Shown here one piece after another: positions 15,336-23,297 of a DNA stretch of 64,000 bases; within the stretch, counting starts at the first letter, position 1, and each line of letters starts with the position of its first letter. The position numbers and the translations under genes were made by a program. This DNA comes from Pseudomonas caspiana. GTDB taxonomy: Bacteria > Pseudomonadota > Gammaproteobacteria > Pseudomonadales > Pseudomonadaceae. Location: positions 185,554 to 249,553 of the forward strand of contig NZ_LOHF01000003.1 of the NCBI RefSeq assembly GCF_002158995.1. Direction: 5' to 3'. The notes below the pieces were generated by a model that made no database searches, was not told the origin of the DNA, and saw nothing but the letters and a program-made list of their open reading frames with translations.

Positions 15336-16202
15336 ATGCAAACCACGCTGGATATTGATCTTCTGCGTACCTTTCAAGCGGTGGTGCGCTTCGAGCAATT
15401 CCTCGCCGCTGCGACTTTTCTCAATCGCAGCCCGTCAGCGGTGAGCCTGCATATCCGACGTCTGGAGGAAATTGCCGGTGGCCGTTTGCTCGAGCGTGAC
15501 AACCAGAACGTCACTCTGACTTCTCTGGGCCGTCGCTTCGCCTTGCAAAGCGCCGAGCTGCTGCAGGTGCATGATCGGCTGCTGGCCGGTTTCGCTACGC
15601 CGACCATCAGCGGTCGGGTGCGGCTGGGGATTTCCGAGGAATATGCAGCGACTCTGTTGCATAGCACGCTAGGACCATTGACCAGCAGCTATCCACAGAT
15701 AGAACTGGAAGTCGAAACCGCCTCGAGCGGTCGGCTCAATGAGCAATTGCAGCGCGGCCAACTGGATCTGGCTTTGCTGGTGGTGCCAGCCGATACCCTT
15801 GGCGCTGATCGACCCTTGCACACCTTTGGCACCACCGAACCCGTCTGGGTGGCCTCGCCGGGCTATCAACTGGCGCCTGACAAACCGGTGCCGCTGGCCC
15901 TGCATGGCGAAGGTTGCCCGTATCGCAGCGTTGCTGTCGATGCCCTGAATGAAATAGGCAGAGCCTGGCGCACGGTGGTGATGTCGGCCAGCTCCAGTGC
16001 TCTGGAGACGACTATTTGCGCCGGGATGGCAATCGGCATTATTGACCGAGGACGGGTCAGTACTCAGATGCGAGTCCTCGGTCTGGATGACGGCGTTCCG
16101 CCGCTTCCGCTCCATGAACTGCAACTGGTCAAGGCTCCCGGAGTCCCCAGCGCTGCCTGCGAAGTAATGATCGGCCTGATCGCTGATCACTTTCGCCCAT
16201 GA
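15336..16202 (+). CDS. LysR-family transcriptional regulator
   Basis: The 288-residue protein has the N-terminal winged helix-turn-helix (about 4-62; AAATFLNRSPSAVSLHIRRLEE) and a C-terminal effector-binding domain (about 88-285). In place of the usual LSFTRAA it reads EQFLAAA, a mild deviation. It is divergent from the EamA exporter, the classic arrangement for a LysR regulator and its target. The signal molecule cannot be inferred. Confidence 0.9.
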   Translation: MQTTLDIDLLRTFQAVVRFEQFLAAATFLNRSPSAVSLHIRRLEEIAGGRLLERDNQNVTLTSLGRRFALQSAELLQVHDRLLAGFATPTISGRVRLGISEEYAATLLHSTLGPLTSSYPQIELEVETASSGRLNEQLQRGQLDLALLVVPADTLGADRPLHTFGTTEPVWVASPGYQLAPDKPVPLALHGEGCPYRSVAVDALNEIGRAWRTVVMSASSSALETTICAGMAIGIIDRGRVSTQMRVLGLDDGVPPLPLHELQLVKAPGVPSAACEVMIGLIADHFRP

Positions 16203-16309
16203 AATCTGACCGGATGCACCTGCAATATCCTGTAACCGATCAATCAATCGGTATCATGACAACGTCGTTACAGTCAGCCTTTCGCTTGAAAAGTCGGGGG
16301 AAGTAATCC

Positions 16310-17302
16310 ATGGCCATGTTTTCTCTGGCTCGTATCCGGGCGCGCTGGCTTACCTGGACCTGCATGCTGATGTTCATCATTGGTCTGCCCGTGGGCTGCT
16401 CGGTCCTGCAACACACCGAACGCGAATTAGTGTTCCGCATTGAACCCGGCACCGCCAGCTGGTACAGCGGACTACCGGCCAATGTGCAGGAGCTGGAACT
16501 CAAAGCTCCGCAATTCGGCCTGTCACAGAGCATTCACGGCTGGTGGTGGCCTGCCAATCGCAAGGATGCCCCTGCTGTCCTTTATTTGCACGGATCACGC
16601 TGGAACCTGACCGGCCAACTGTTTCGCATAGAAGAGCTGCACGCCTTGGGTTTTTCGGTGCTGGCCATCGACTACCGTGGTTTTGGCGAAAGTCGTGGGC
16701 CGCTGCCGTCAGAAAGCACCGTCTACGAAGATGCACGCATCGCCTGGGAGCGCCTCAAGCTGCTGCAACCGGACGCCAGTCGTCGCCTGATTTACGGCCA
16801 TTCTCTAGGCGGCGCAGTGGCGGTGGATCTGGCTGCCGAACTCGGTCGCGATACACAGGACGGCGCGCAACCGGCGCAGGCGCGCGGGCTGATCATCGAA
16901 TCGACCTTCACGACCCTCGCCGACGTCGCTACCGCAGTAGCCACTGACTACACCTCACTGCCCGTGCGCTGGTTGCTGTCACAGAAATTCGACTCCGTCG
17001 ACAAGATCGCCGACATCCACATGCCCGTGTTAATCGTGCACGGCATGGACGACCGCTATGTACCGCCGCGCTTCAGCGAGGAGTTGTTTGCCGCCGCTCA
17101 GGAACCGAAAAAGCTATTGCTGGTGCCAGGAGGTACGCATAACAACAGCATGCGGGTGGGCCGACAGGCATACAGCCAGGCGATTCAGGCATTACTCAAA
17201 TCCAGTGGTGCCCCTGAGAATGCAGCAACGCCGCAAAGCACCACGTTGAAAGAACAGCCGCCAGCTCAAGCCAGCAATTTGCGCAGCAGTAACGCATCGT
17301 GA
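16310..17302 (+). CDS. Alpha/beta hydrolase, probably membrane-anchored
   Basis: The 330-residue protein starts after a strong GGGGAAG site. It has an N-terminal hydrophobic segment ending in GLPVGCS, where Cys30 could be lipidated although the lipobox is not ideal (Pro at -3). The fold markers are clear: oxyanion strand LYLHGS, nucleophile elbow GHSLGG (Ser165), acid region HGMDDRY (Asp247/248) and His277 in GGTHNN. This is close to the FrsA/YpfH-like serine hydrolases with unknown esters as substrates. Its last 37 bases overlap the convergent DUF72 gene. Confidence 0.86.
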   Translation: MAMFSLARIRARWLTWTCMLMFIIGLPVGCSVLQHTERELVFRIEPGTASWYSGLPANVQELELKAPQFGLSQSIHGWWWPANRKDAPAVLYLHGSRWNLTGQLFRIEELHALGFSVLAIDYRGFGESRGPLPSESTVYEDARIAWERLKLLQPDASRRLIYGHSLGGAVAVDLAAELGRDTQDGAQPAQARGLIIESTFTTLADVATAVATDYTSLPVRWLLSQKFDSVDKIADIHMPVLIVHGMDDRYVPPRFSEELFAAAQEPKKLLLVPGGTHNNSMRVGRQAYSQAIQALLKSSGAPENAATPQSTTLKEQPPAQASNLRSSNAS

Positions 17303-17979
17303 ACGGCGTGCCCGCTGGCGGTGTTGTCGAAGATGCACCAGGTTTCTATGCCAGCGTCGGCAGCGGCCTTTAATTTCACCGCCAGTTTGTGCAAACAGGC
17401 CGGCTCATAGGCGCTGTGATAAATACGTGGCGAACCGTGGAGTCGCCAATACTGAACACCCGGCCAGCCTCCCGGTGCATCTGCACCGGCAATGGGTGAA
17501 GGGTCTGCCGCGACTTGCCCGACATGAAAATCCCGGAGCAACAATCCGGCATCCTGCCAACTCGCATGGCGCGGCTCTATCACTAGGTTGCCTTCATAAG
17601 CCTTGCGCAACGCCTCGAAGAAGGACGTTGCGGTTGTCGGGTCATAAGTCAGCGAGGGCGGCAATTGCACGAGAATACAACCCAGTTTCTCTTTCAAATG
17701 CAGGCACTGAGTCAGGAACTGATCAAGCAGATGCTCACAGCCCTGAAGAAGATGCTCGTGGGTAATGGATTTGGGCATTTTCACTGAAAACCGAAAGTCA
17801 GCAGGCACGCTTTCACCCCAGCGCTGCCAGGTTTGCGGCAGGTGCGGACGGTAAAAAGAGCTGTTGATCTCGACCGCAGATAGCGATGTGGCGTAGCGCT
17901 GCAAGTGCGTGCCCTCTGCGCCAAATTCGGACCAGTGCTCGCGAGGCAGGCTCCAGCCAGCGCAGCCGACCTGAATCAA
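17266..17979 (-). CDS. DUF72 domain protein
   Basis: The 237-residue protein shows the DUF72 pattern of a TIM-barrel-like fold: VGCAGWSLP at the start, then YATSLSAVEINSSFYR, FRFSVKMPKSITH, GCILVQLPPSL and VIEPRHASW, with YWRLHGSPRIYHSAY later. The start codon is TTG, overlapping the TGA of the upstream gene (TTGA), with GAGG seven bases before. The biochemical role is unknown; a link to nucleic acid metabolism is suggested only by the adjacent HhH protein. Length is typical. Confidence 0.86.
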   Translation of the reverse strand: MIQVGCAGWSLPREHWSEFGAEGTHLQRYATSLSAVEINSSFYRPHLPQTWQRWGESVPADFRFSVKMPKSITHEHLLQGCEHLLDQFLTQCLHLKEKLGCILVQLPPSLTYDPTTATSFFEALRKAYEGNLVIEPRHASWQDAGLLLRDFHVGQVAADPSPIAGADAPGGWPGVQYWRLHGSPRIYHSAYEPACLHKLAVKLKAAADAGIETWCIFDNTASGHAVHDALLLRKLLA

Positions 17980-18410
17980 TACAACACCTCACCCGCTTCG
18001 CGCATGAATATTTCGACGGTCTTTGGCCCTACCCCGTCGAACTCACCCAAGCGTTTTTCGAATCCGGCGCGGCTGCCACTGAGGGCATGAATTTCGCCCA
18101 TCTTTCCGGCATATTCCCCGATAAGCTTTTTGCTCAGTGCCGTCAAACGTGTCGCCGTAGTCTCGTCATAACGCACGTAGTGCGCCTCACCAAGCATCGC
18201 GACCAACTGTCGATGGAACTGATTGGCCAGTTTGCGCGGCGAATCACAACCATGCTGCTCGTCAATCACCCGATAAGCTTGTGCCGCGATGTCAGCCTGA
18301 ATGCGCTTGCCCATCAGGAAACTGGCGACAAACCATTTGAACAGGGCCACTTCACCACCGCTCTTCAAGTCAATCGCCAGGTCATGGGACGTGATGACTT
18401 TGCTCGCCAC
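17976..18410 (-). CDS. Helix-hairpin-helix (endonuclease III/HhH-GPD-like) DNA-binding protein
   Basis: The 144-residue protein starts at GTG. Its C-terminus carries a helix-hairpin-helix motif (GEFDGVGPKTVEIFMREAG), as in DNA glycosylases, but the [4Fe-4S] cysteines and most of the endonuclease III core are absent. The N-terminus is helical (WFVASFLMGKRIQADIA). It could be a short DNA-damage-related binding protein. It lies between a 58-residue acidic gene (7 bases upstream) and the DUF72 gene (overlapping by four bases), so the three form one operon. Confidence 0.75.
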   Translation of the reverse strand: MASKVITSHDLAIDLKSGGEVALFKWFVASFLMGKRIQADIAAQAYRVIDEQHGCDSPRKLANQFHRQLVAMLGEAHYVRYDETTATRLTALSKKLIGEYAGKMGEIHALSGSRAGFEKRLGEFDGVGPKTVEIFMREAGEVLY

Positions 18411-18416
18411 GACGCG

Positions 18417-18593
18417 TCAGCTTGGCTTATCAGAAGCGTCATCCCCCGCTACATCGGGATCATCGGGCTCGACTTCATTGATATCGGCCTCACGCACATC
18501 ATTGTCGGAAGTGGACCTGCCATCCGACTCACTCGGGTTGGGATTGGGTCCCGGAGTCTGGGCGGCCTGGCTGTCTACAGGGTTTGTACTCAT
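18417..18593 (-). CDS. 58-residue acidic, disordered small protein
   Basis: The frame has a good ribosome-binding site (GAGGAA before the ATG). The product starts MSTNPVDSQAAQ, continues through a Pro/Asn stretch (PGPNPNPS) and ends in an Asp/Glu-rich tail (EVEPDDPDVAGDD). It is entirely polar and probably disordered, without Cys or hydrophobic helix. It lies seven bases upstream of the HhH gene on the same strand and should be co-transcribed. Function unknown. Confidence 0.7.
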   Translation of the reverse strand: MSTNPVDSQAAQTPGPNPNPSESDGRSTSDNDVREADINEVEPDDPDVAGDDASDKPS

Positions 18594-18692
18594 GATGTTC
18601 CTCGCAAGGTCTTTTAATGAATGACCCGATTTGGAAACGAGAGCCTCTCACGAGTTCGGTTTATTGGATGATTGGTCCTGAGCTGATGGGGC

Positions 18693-19088
18693 TCAGCCGC
18701 GCTGAACCGCGATGCACTTGATCTCGAGCAGCAGCCCCGGAACAGCCAGTTCAGATACGCCAATGGCCGTCCAGGCACATAACCCGCGAGGAAACAGACG
18801 CTCTTTGACGTCACGAAAAACGGCCATATGCTCGCTCATCGACACGTGATAAGTGGTCATCTCCACGACGTCCTCAAAGCTGCAACCGCCTTCGGCAAGC
18901 ACAGTGCGCAGGTTCTCCCAGCAGGCAATGAACTGCTGCTCAGGGTCGTTAATGACCTCAAGTTCCGGCGTGCGGCCAATCTGGCCCGCACAGTAAAGCG
19001 TGCCTTGAACCTTCACCGCAGGAACGTATCCGGCACGCTCAACGATATTGCGCATGGAAGATGGAACAATGATTTCGCGATCTGGCAT
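18693..19088 (-). CDS. RidA/YjgF/YER057c-family protein, divergent subfamily
   Basis: The 131-residue protein has the chorismate-mutase-like Rid fold: YCAGQIGRTPELEV, then TVLAEGGCSFEDVVEMTTYHV, and a C-terminal GVSELAVPGLLLEI. Archetypal RidA deaminates reactive enamines/imines and needs a conserved Arg in a P-A-R-x context; here the matching segment reads CAWTAIGV, so that Arg is replaced and imine deaminase activity is doubtful. It lies four bases downstream of the GntP gene on the same strand and is likely co-transcribed with it. Confidence 0.85.
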   Translation of the reverse strand: MPDREIIVPSSMRNIVERAGYVPAVKVQGTLYCAGQIGRTPELEVINDPEQQFIACWENLRTVLAEGGCSFEDVVEMTTYHVSMSEHMAVFRDVKERLFPRGLCAWTAIGVSELAVPGLLLEIKCIAVQRG

Positions 19089-19092
19089 GGGG

Positions 19093-20544
19093 TTACCTCA
19101 GCCTCTGGCAACGATTGAATTCCTGAACAGAGTGTATGCCTGCAGGAGCTGCAGAAGGCTGCGAAAGCATTCGTTCTGATACACCGCCAATCGCAGCCTT
19201 CGGCAGCACCAGCCCCACCACCGACACGATGGTCTGCAGCACCGACCAGACCCAGATCGTCTGTTTCAGTTGAAGGCCGAAGTACTCGCGGACCATCCAG
19301 AATCCCGCGTCGTTGACGTGGCAGAAGAACACCGAACCCGCACCGATCGCCAGGGCAACCAATGAACTTTGCGTAGCGGCCAGCCCCGCCATCATCGGCG
19401 CAAGAATCCCCGCCGTAGTGGTCGTCGCAACGGTCGCCGATCCGGTGGCCTGACGTAAGGCCACGGCAATCAGCCAGGCCAGCAGCAGATACGGGATATG
19501 CGCGCCCTCTGCGACCTTGCTGATGGTCTGGCTCACACCGGCATCCAGCAAGGTCTGCTTGAGACCGCCGCCTGCGCCGATGGTCAGCAGCAGGACCGCA
19601 ATCGGGGCCAGACTTTTGCGCAGCGTACCGTTCACATGCTCGCGAGTCAGCCCATTGGCCCAGCCCAGGCAAATGACCGCTGCTATTACCGCAATACTTA
19701 ACGCTACCAACGGTTCGCCAAGGAACTTCAGGGTCAGCGCCAGCGAGCTATGCGGGTCCATCAGGACCTTGGCCAGCGTGCTGCCCAGCATCAGGATCAC
19801 CGGCAGAAGAATAATCAGCAGCGAAATGCCAAATCCCGGTTGGCGTGTGACGTCAGGCCTGGCCGAAAACAGCTCGCCCAGCTCAGCCGGTTCCTTGATG
19901 TCCATGCGCCTGGACAACCAGTTGCCGTAAAGCGGACCGGCAAGAATCACGGCCGGAACGGCAATGCACAATCCCAGCAGCATGGTCAGCCCAAGATCGG
20001 CATGCAGCGCACTGACCGCAATCGATGGCCCTGGATGCGGTGGCATCAACGCGTGCAAAGTGGTCATGCCTGCGAGGGCCGGAATCGCGATTTTCAGTAA
20101 AGGCTGGTCGGAACGCCGGGCCATGACAAAGATGATTGGCACCATCAGCACCAGACCGACTTCGAAAAACAGCGGCAGGCCGATGACCATGGCCACCAGC
20201 GCCATCACCCAGGGCAACGACCGGCCCTTGCCAAATCCCAGCAATGTAGTAGCGATTCGGTCGGCGGCCCCTGACTCAGCCATCAAAGCACCAAGCATCG
20301 CACCCAGTGCGATAATCAACCCGGCCTCCCCCAGAATCCCGCCCGCGCCCTTGCTAAAAGCCTTGGCGACTTCTTCAGCAGGCAGGCCGGCACCGATTCC
20401 TGCGATGAACGTGCCGATCAGAATAGAGAGAAAAGGCGGGAGTTTTGTGGCGCTGATCAAGACAATGATTGTGGCAATCGCGATCAGGCAGCAGATAATC
20501 AGGCGAGTGTCGTGCACCAGCCAGGCAGCAGAAGATACATCCAA
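19093..20544 (-). CDS. GntP-family gluconate:H+ symporter with REP-derived C-terminus
   Basis: The 483-residue protein has about 12 hydrophobic helices and the family motifs FFEVGLVLMVPI, MPPHPGP, ATGSATVAT and HVNDAGFW. It imports gluconate or a related sugar acid with protons. The normal protein would end within a few residues of VVSVVGLVL (about 447). Here another 36 residues are read from DNA that is an intergenic REP pair (19140-19208), giving a tail rich in Ala, Ser and Arg. The related permease at the left edge of the window ends without such a tail. The rest looks intact, so activity is probably kept. Confidence 0.9.
   Translation of the reverse strand: MDVSSAAWLVHDTRLIICCLIAIATIIVLISATKLPPFLSILIGTFIAGIGAGLPAEEVAKAFSKGAGGILGEAGLIIALGAMLGALMAESGAADRIATTLLGFGKGRSLPWVMALVAMVIGLPLFFEVGLVLMVPIIFVMARRSDQPLLKIAIPALAGMTTLHALMPPHPGPSIAVSALHADLGLTMLLGLCIAVPAVILAGPLYGNWLSRRMDIKEPAELGELFSARPDVTRQPGFGISLLIILLPVILMLGSTLAKVLMDPHSSLALTLKFLGEPLVALSIAVIAAVICLGWANGLTREHVNGTLRKSLAPIAVLLLTIGAGGGLKQTLLDAGVSQTISKVAEGAHIPYLLLAWLIAVALRQATGSATVATTTTAGILAPMMAGLAATQSSLVALAIGAGSVFFCHVNDAGFWMVREYFGLQLKQTIWVWSVLQTIVSVVGLVLPKAAIGGVSERMLSQPSAAPAGIHSVQEFNRCQRLR
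19140..19208. repeat. REP pair, family A, inside the 3' end of the GntP gene
   Basis: Inverted units CTGCAGGAGCTGCAGAAGG... and ...CAGCCTTCGGCAGC flank about 20 bases. The pair lies within the reading frame of the permease (stop at 19093-19095) instead of beyond it. Confidence 0.85.
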
Positions 20545-20689
20545 GGCGCTCTTCCTTATCGTTGATTTCTGCAGCCGCGAGCCAGCAGAAACATTTAGTT
20601 GTAATTACCCAACACGATACCGGAACAGCCGACGCGCAAATGTGAAGTTTGTGACAGTTTCGCCGCCTCTCTTGCGGCAAGCCCTTGAT

Positions 20690-21598
20690 CTAGACGCTCG
20701 GCAACCCCGGCACCTGAGATCGCGCATACTCGATCAACACCTCGCGCAATGCCTGAGCAGCGGCCGATAACTTGTGATCGGCGAGCATCATCAGACCAAT
20801 CGGGCGTTCAATCGTCGGCCCTACCAGCGCAATGCAATGCGCGCCCAGCTCATGCATCTGCTGAATACACAACGAAGGCACGGCACTGACGCCCAGACCG
20901 CTGGCAACCATTCGGCCAATGGTCGACAACTGGTGGCTTTCGAACGCAACGGACAACTTGCCGTGATGCGCTTGCAGATGATGCTCCAGCAACAAACGCA
21001 CGGCCGATGGGCGCTGCAAAGCAATGAAATCCTCTTGTAGCAACTCTTGCCACGTCACTTCATCACGTTGCGCCAACGGCGAATCCAGCGGCACCACGGC
21101 CACAAATCGATCGGTATACAAAGGCGTAAACACCAGTGAATTACTGGACTCCGGTTCGAAACCAATACCCAGCTCAACCCGTCGATGGCGAACCATCTCC
21201 AGCACTTCTTCGTTGATCAGGTCGTGAACCGCGACATTTACTCGTGGATAACGACTTCGGAATACCTTGAGCGCGCCGGGCAACAGGTTACCGGCAAACG
21301 ACGGCATGGCAGCCACCGACACTTTGCCCAGCTGCAAGGTGAAGCGCTGGCGCAGCAGTTCTTCAGCGTTGTCCCAGTCAGCCAGCAGTTGCCGAGCCAG
21401 TGGCAGCAGGGTTTCACCCTCGGGGGTGAGGCTGACGGTGCGCGTGGTGCGACTGAGCAACTGACCGCCCAGATCGTCTTCCAGACTCTTGATGGTCAAG
21501 CTCAGCGCAGGCTGCGACAAATGCAGGCGCTCACCGGCCTGAGCAAAGCTCAAGTGCTGTGCTACAGCTAGAAATGCCCGCAGCTGCTTCACGTTCAT
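20690..21598 (-). CDS. LysR-family regulator, probably of the divergent scoAB-atoE operon
   Basis: The 302-residue protein has the LysR helix-turn-helix near the start (LSFAQAGERLHLSQPALSLTIKSLE, about 16-40) and a substrate-binding domain after about 90. It is transcribed away from scoA with about 125 bases between the starts. That gap is AT-rich and holds an imperfect dyad (21602-21635). Control of ketone-body use by a divergent LysR is plausible from the layout; the inducer would be acetoacetate or a hydroxy acid, which is inference. Confidence 0.88.
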   Translation of the reverse strand: MNVKQLRAFLAVAQHLSFAQAGERLHLSQPALSLTIKSLEDDLGGQLLSRTTRTVSLTPEGETLLPLARQLLADWDNAEELLRQRFTLQLGKVSVAAMPSFAGNLLPGALKVFRSRYPRVNVAVHDLINEEVLEMVRHRRVELGIGFEPESSNSLVFTPLYTDRFVAVVPLDSPLAQRDEVTWQELLQEDFIALQRPSAVRLLLEHHLQAHHGKLSVAFESHQLSTIGRMVASGLGVSAVPSLCIQQMHELGAHCIALVGPTIERPIGLMMLADHKLSAAAQALREVLIEYARSQVPGLPSV

Positions 21599-21601
21599 AT
21601 A

Positions 21602-21635
21602 TTTGTTTTCTTTATTAATCCATCAGAAAAACAAA
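21602..21635. promoter_or_regulatory. Imperfect dyad between lysR and scoA, possible LysR operator
   Basis: TTTGTTTTC (21602-21610) and GAAAAACAAA (21626-21635) form an inverted repeat with one extra A, in the divergent spacer just outside the lysR start. Its size and position suit a LysR binding site. Confidence 0.4.
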
Positions 21636-21723
21636 ATTAACAAATCACTGCGCCCGAGAGAAGATGGCGCAACGCTCCTCCGACAGGCCGACTGTTGGTA
21701 ACAACTATAAAAGGCGGATCATC

Positions 21724-22425
21724 ATGGCTGGACTCGACAAGCGAGTTGCGACTTATCAGGAGGCCCTTGCCGGGCTGACCGACAACATGACGGTGCTATG
21801 CGGTGGCTTCGGCCTGTGTGGCATACCCGAAAACCTTATTGCCGAAATCAAACGCATGGGCGTCAAGGGACTGACTGTTGTTTCCAACAACTGCGGCGTC
21901 GATGGCTTTGGCCTGGGTATCCTGCTCGAAGACCGCCAGATTCGTAAGATGGTCTCCTCCTACGTCGGTGAGAACGTCCTGTTTGAACGTCAGTTGCTCA
22001 GCGGCGAACTGGAAGTCGAACTCACTCCCCAAGGCACACTCGCGGAAAAAATGCGCGCAGGCGGTGCCGGTATTCCAGCCTTCTACACCGCTACCGGCTA
22101 CGGCACGCCGGTGGCCGAAGGCAAGGAAACACGTCAATTCAATGGCCGTAACGTCATCCTCGAAGAAGCCATTACTGGCGACTTCGCCATCGTTAAAGGC
22201 TGGAAAGCCGACCACTTCGGCAATGTGATCTATCGTCATACCGCACAGAACTTCAACCCGGTGGTGGCCACGGCGGGCAAGATCACGGTGGTCGAAGTCG
22301 AAGAAATTGTTGAACCCGGCGTGTTGTTGCCTTCGCAGATCCATACGCCTGGCATCTATGTTGACCGGGTCATCCTCGGCACCTTCGAAAAGCGTATCGA
22401 ACAGCGCACCGTCAAAAAAGCCTGA
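21724..22425 (+). CDS. scoA: 3-oxoacid CoA-transferase subunit A
   Basis: I choose the ATG at 21724 (233 residues; MAGLDKRV), the usual N-terminus of the family, over an in-frame ATG 60 bases earlier. The sequence shows the CoA-transferase alpha signature [13 protein letters not shown] and [11 protein letters not shown]. The enzyme moves CoA from succinyl-CoA to acetoacetate, forming acetoacetyl-CoA for entry into central metabolism, as a heteromer with subunit B. scoB begins 70 bases later and an AtoE transporter follows, so uptake and activation are encoded together. Confidence 0.95.
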   Translation: MAGLDKRVATYQEALAGLTDNMTVLCGGFGLCGIPENLIAEIKRMGVKGLTVVSNNCGVDGFGLGILLEDRQIRKMVSSYVGENVLFERQLLSGELEVELTPQGTLAEKMRAGGAGIPAFYTATGYGTPVAEGKETRQFNGRNVILEEAITGDFAIVKGWKADHFGNVIYRHTAQNFNPVVATAGKITVVEVEEIVEPGVLLPSQIHTPGIYVDRVILGTFEKRIEQRTVKKA

Positions 22426-22495
22426 CGGGAATCTCGGTTTCCGGGTGCTTCCTTGAACAGGAAGCGGCACAAAAACAACAAAGAGACTTCAGACC

Positions 22496-23152
22496 ATGGC
22501 ACTGTCCCGCGAACAAATGGCTCTACGCGTTGCACGCGAACTCAAAGATGGCTACTACGTGAACCTCGGGATCGGCATTCCGACACTGGTGGCCAACTAT
22601 GTCCCGAATGACATCGACGTGATGCTCCAGTCGGAAAACGGCCTGTTGGGCATGGGCGAATTTCCCACCGAAGAAACCATCGATGCCGACATGATCAACG
22701 CGGGCAAGCAAACCGTGACCGCCCGCGTCGGCGCATCGATTTTCGACTCCTCGCAGTCCTTTGCAATGATCCGTGGCGGCCATGTGGACCTCACCGTGTT
22801 GGGTGCTTTTGAAGTCGACGTGGAAGGCAATATCGCGTCATGGATGATCCCCGGCAAACTGGTCAAAGGCATGGGCGGTGCCATGGACCTGGTGGCCGGT
22901 GCCGACAACATCATCGTCACCATGACCCATGCTTCCAAAGACGGCGAATCCAAATTGCTCTCCCGTTGCAGCCTGCCACTGACCGGCGCCGGCTGCATTC
23001 GCAAGGTGCTGACTGACCTCGCGTATCTGGAAATCGAAAACGGCGCTTTCATCCTGCGTGAGCGCGCACCTGGAGTCAGCGTTGAAGAGATCATCGCCAA
23101 GACCGCCGGTAAGCTGATCGTGCCGGATGATGTGGTCGAGATGAGTTTCTGA
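22496..23152 (+). CDS. scoB: 3-oxoacid CoA-transferase subunit B
   Basis: This 218-residue subunit carries the active-site Glu in QSENGLLGMG (Glu47), which forms the covalent CoA thioester intermediate. Upstream is the family's NLGIGIPT motif. The C-terminal VPDDVVEMSF is also typical. It completes the succinyl-CoA:acetoacetate CoA-transferase with scoA. A REP pair in the 145-base gap before atoE could limit how much transcript reads into the transporter gene. Confidence 0.95.
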   Translation: MALSREQMALRVARELKDGYYVNLGIGIPTLVANYVPNDIDVMLQSENGLLGMGEFPTEETIDADMINAGKQTVTARVGASIFDSSQSFAMIRGGHVDLTVLGAFEVDVEGNIASWMIPGKLVKGMGGAMDLVAGADNIIVTMTHASKDGESKLLSRCSLPLTGAGCIRKVLTDLAYLEIENGAFILRERAPGVSVEEIIAKTAGKLIVPDDVVEMSF

Positions 23153-23170
23153 TTGGCAGAAATAGACCCT

Positions 23171-23242
23171 TGCAGGAGCTGCCGAAGGCTGCGATCGCGG
23201 AGTGACTGACACACCGCATCGCAGCCTTCGGCAGCTCCTGCA
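23171..23242. repeat. REP pair, family A, inside the scoB-atoE gap
   Basis: Two nearly perfect inverted units (TGCAGGAGCTGCCGAAGG... and ...CCTTCGGCAGCTCCTGCA) flank about 22 bases. It can fold into one large hairpin between two co-directional genes. Confidence 0.9.
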
Positions 23243-23297
23243 GTGGGTGTGCAATAAAGATTCAACCCCCAATAATAAATACAAGAGGACAACCCCT

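Noticed and set aside
23202..23297. N-terminal extension of AtoE from ATG 23202
   Set aside because: The extension is encoded by REP sequence and lacks membrane or family features; GTG 23298 has the proper site.
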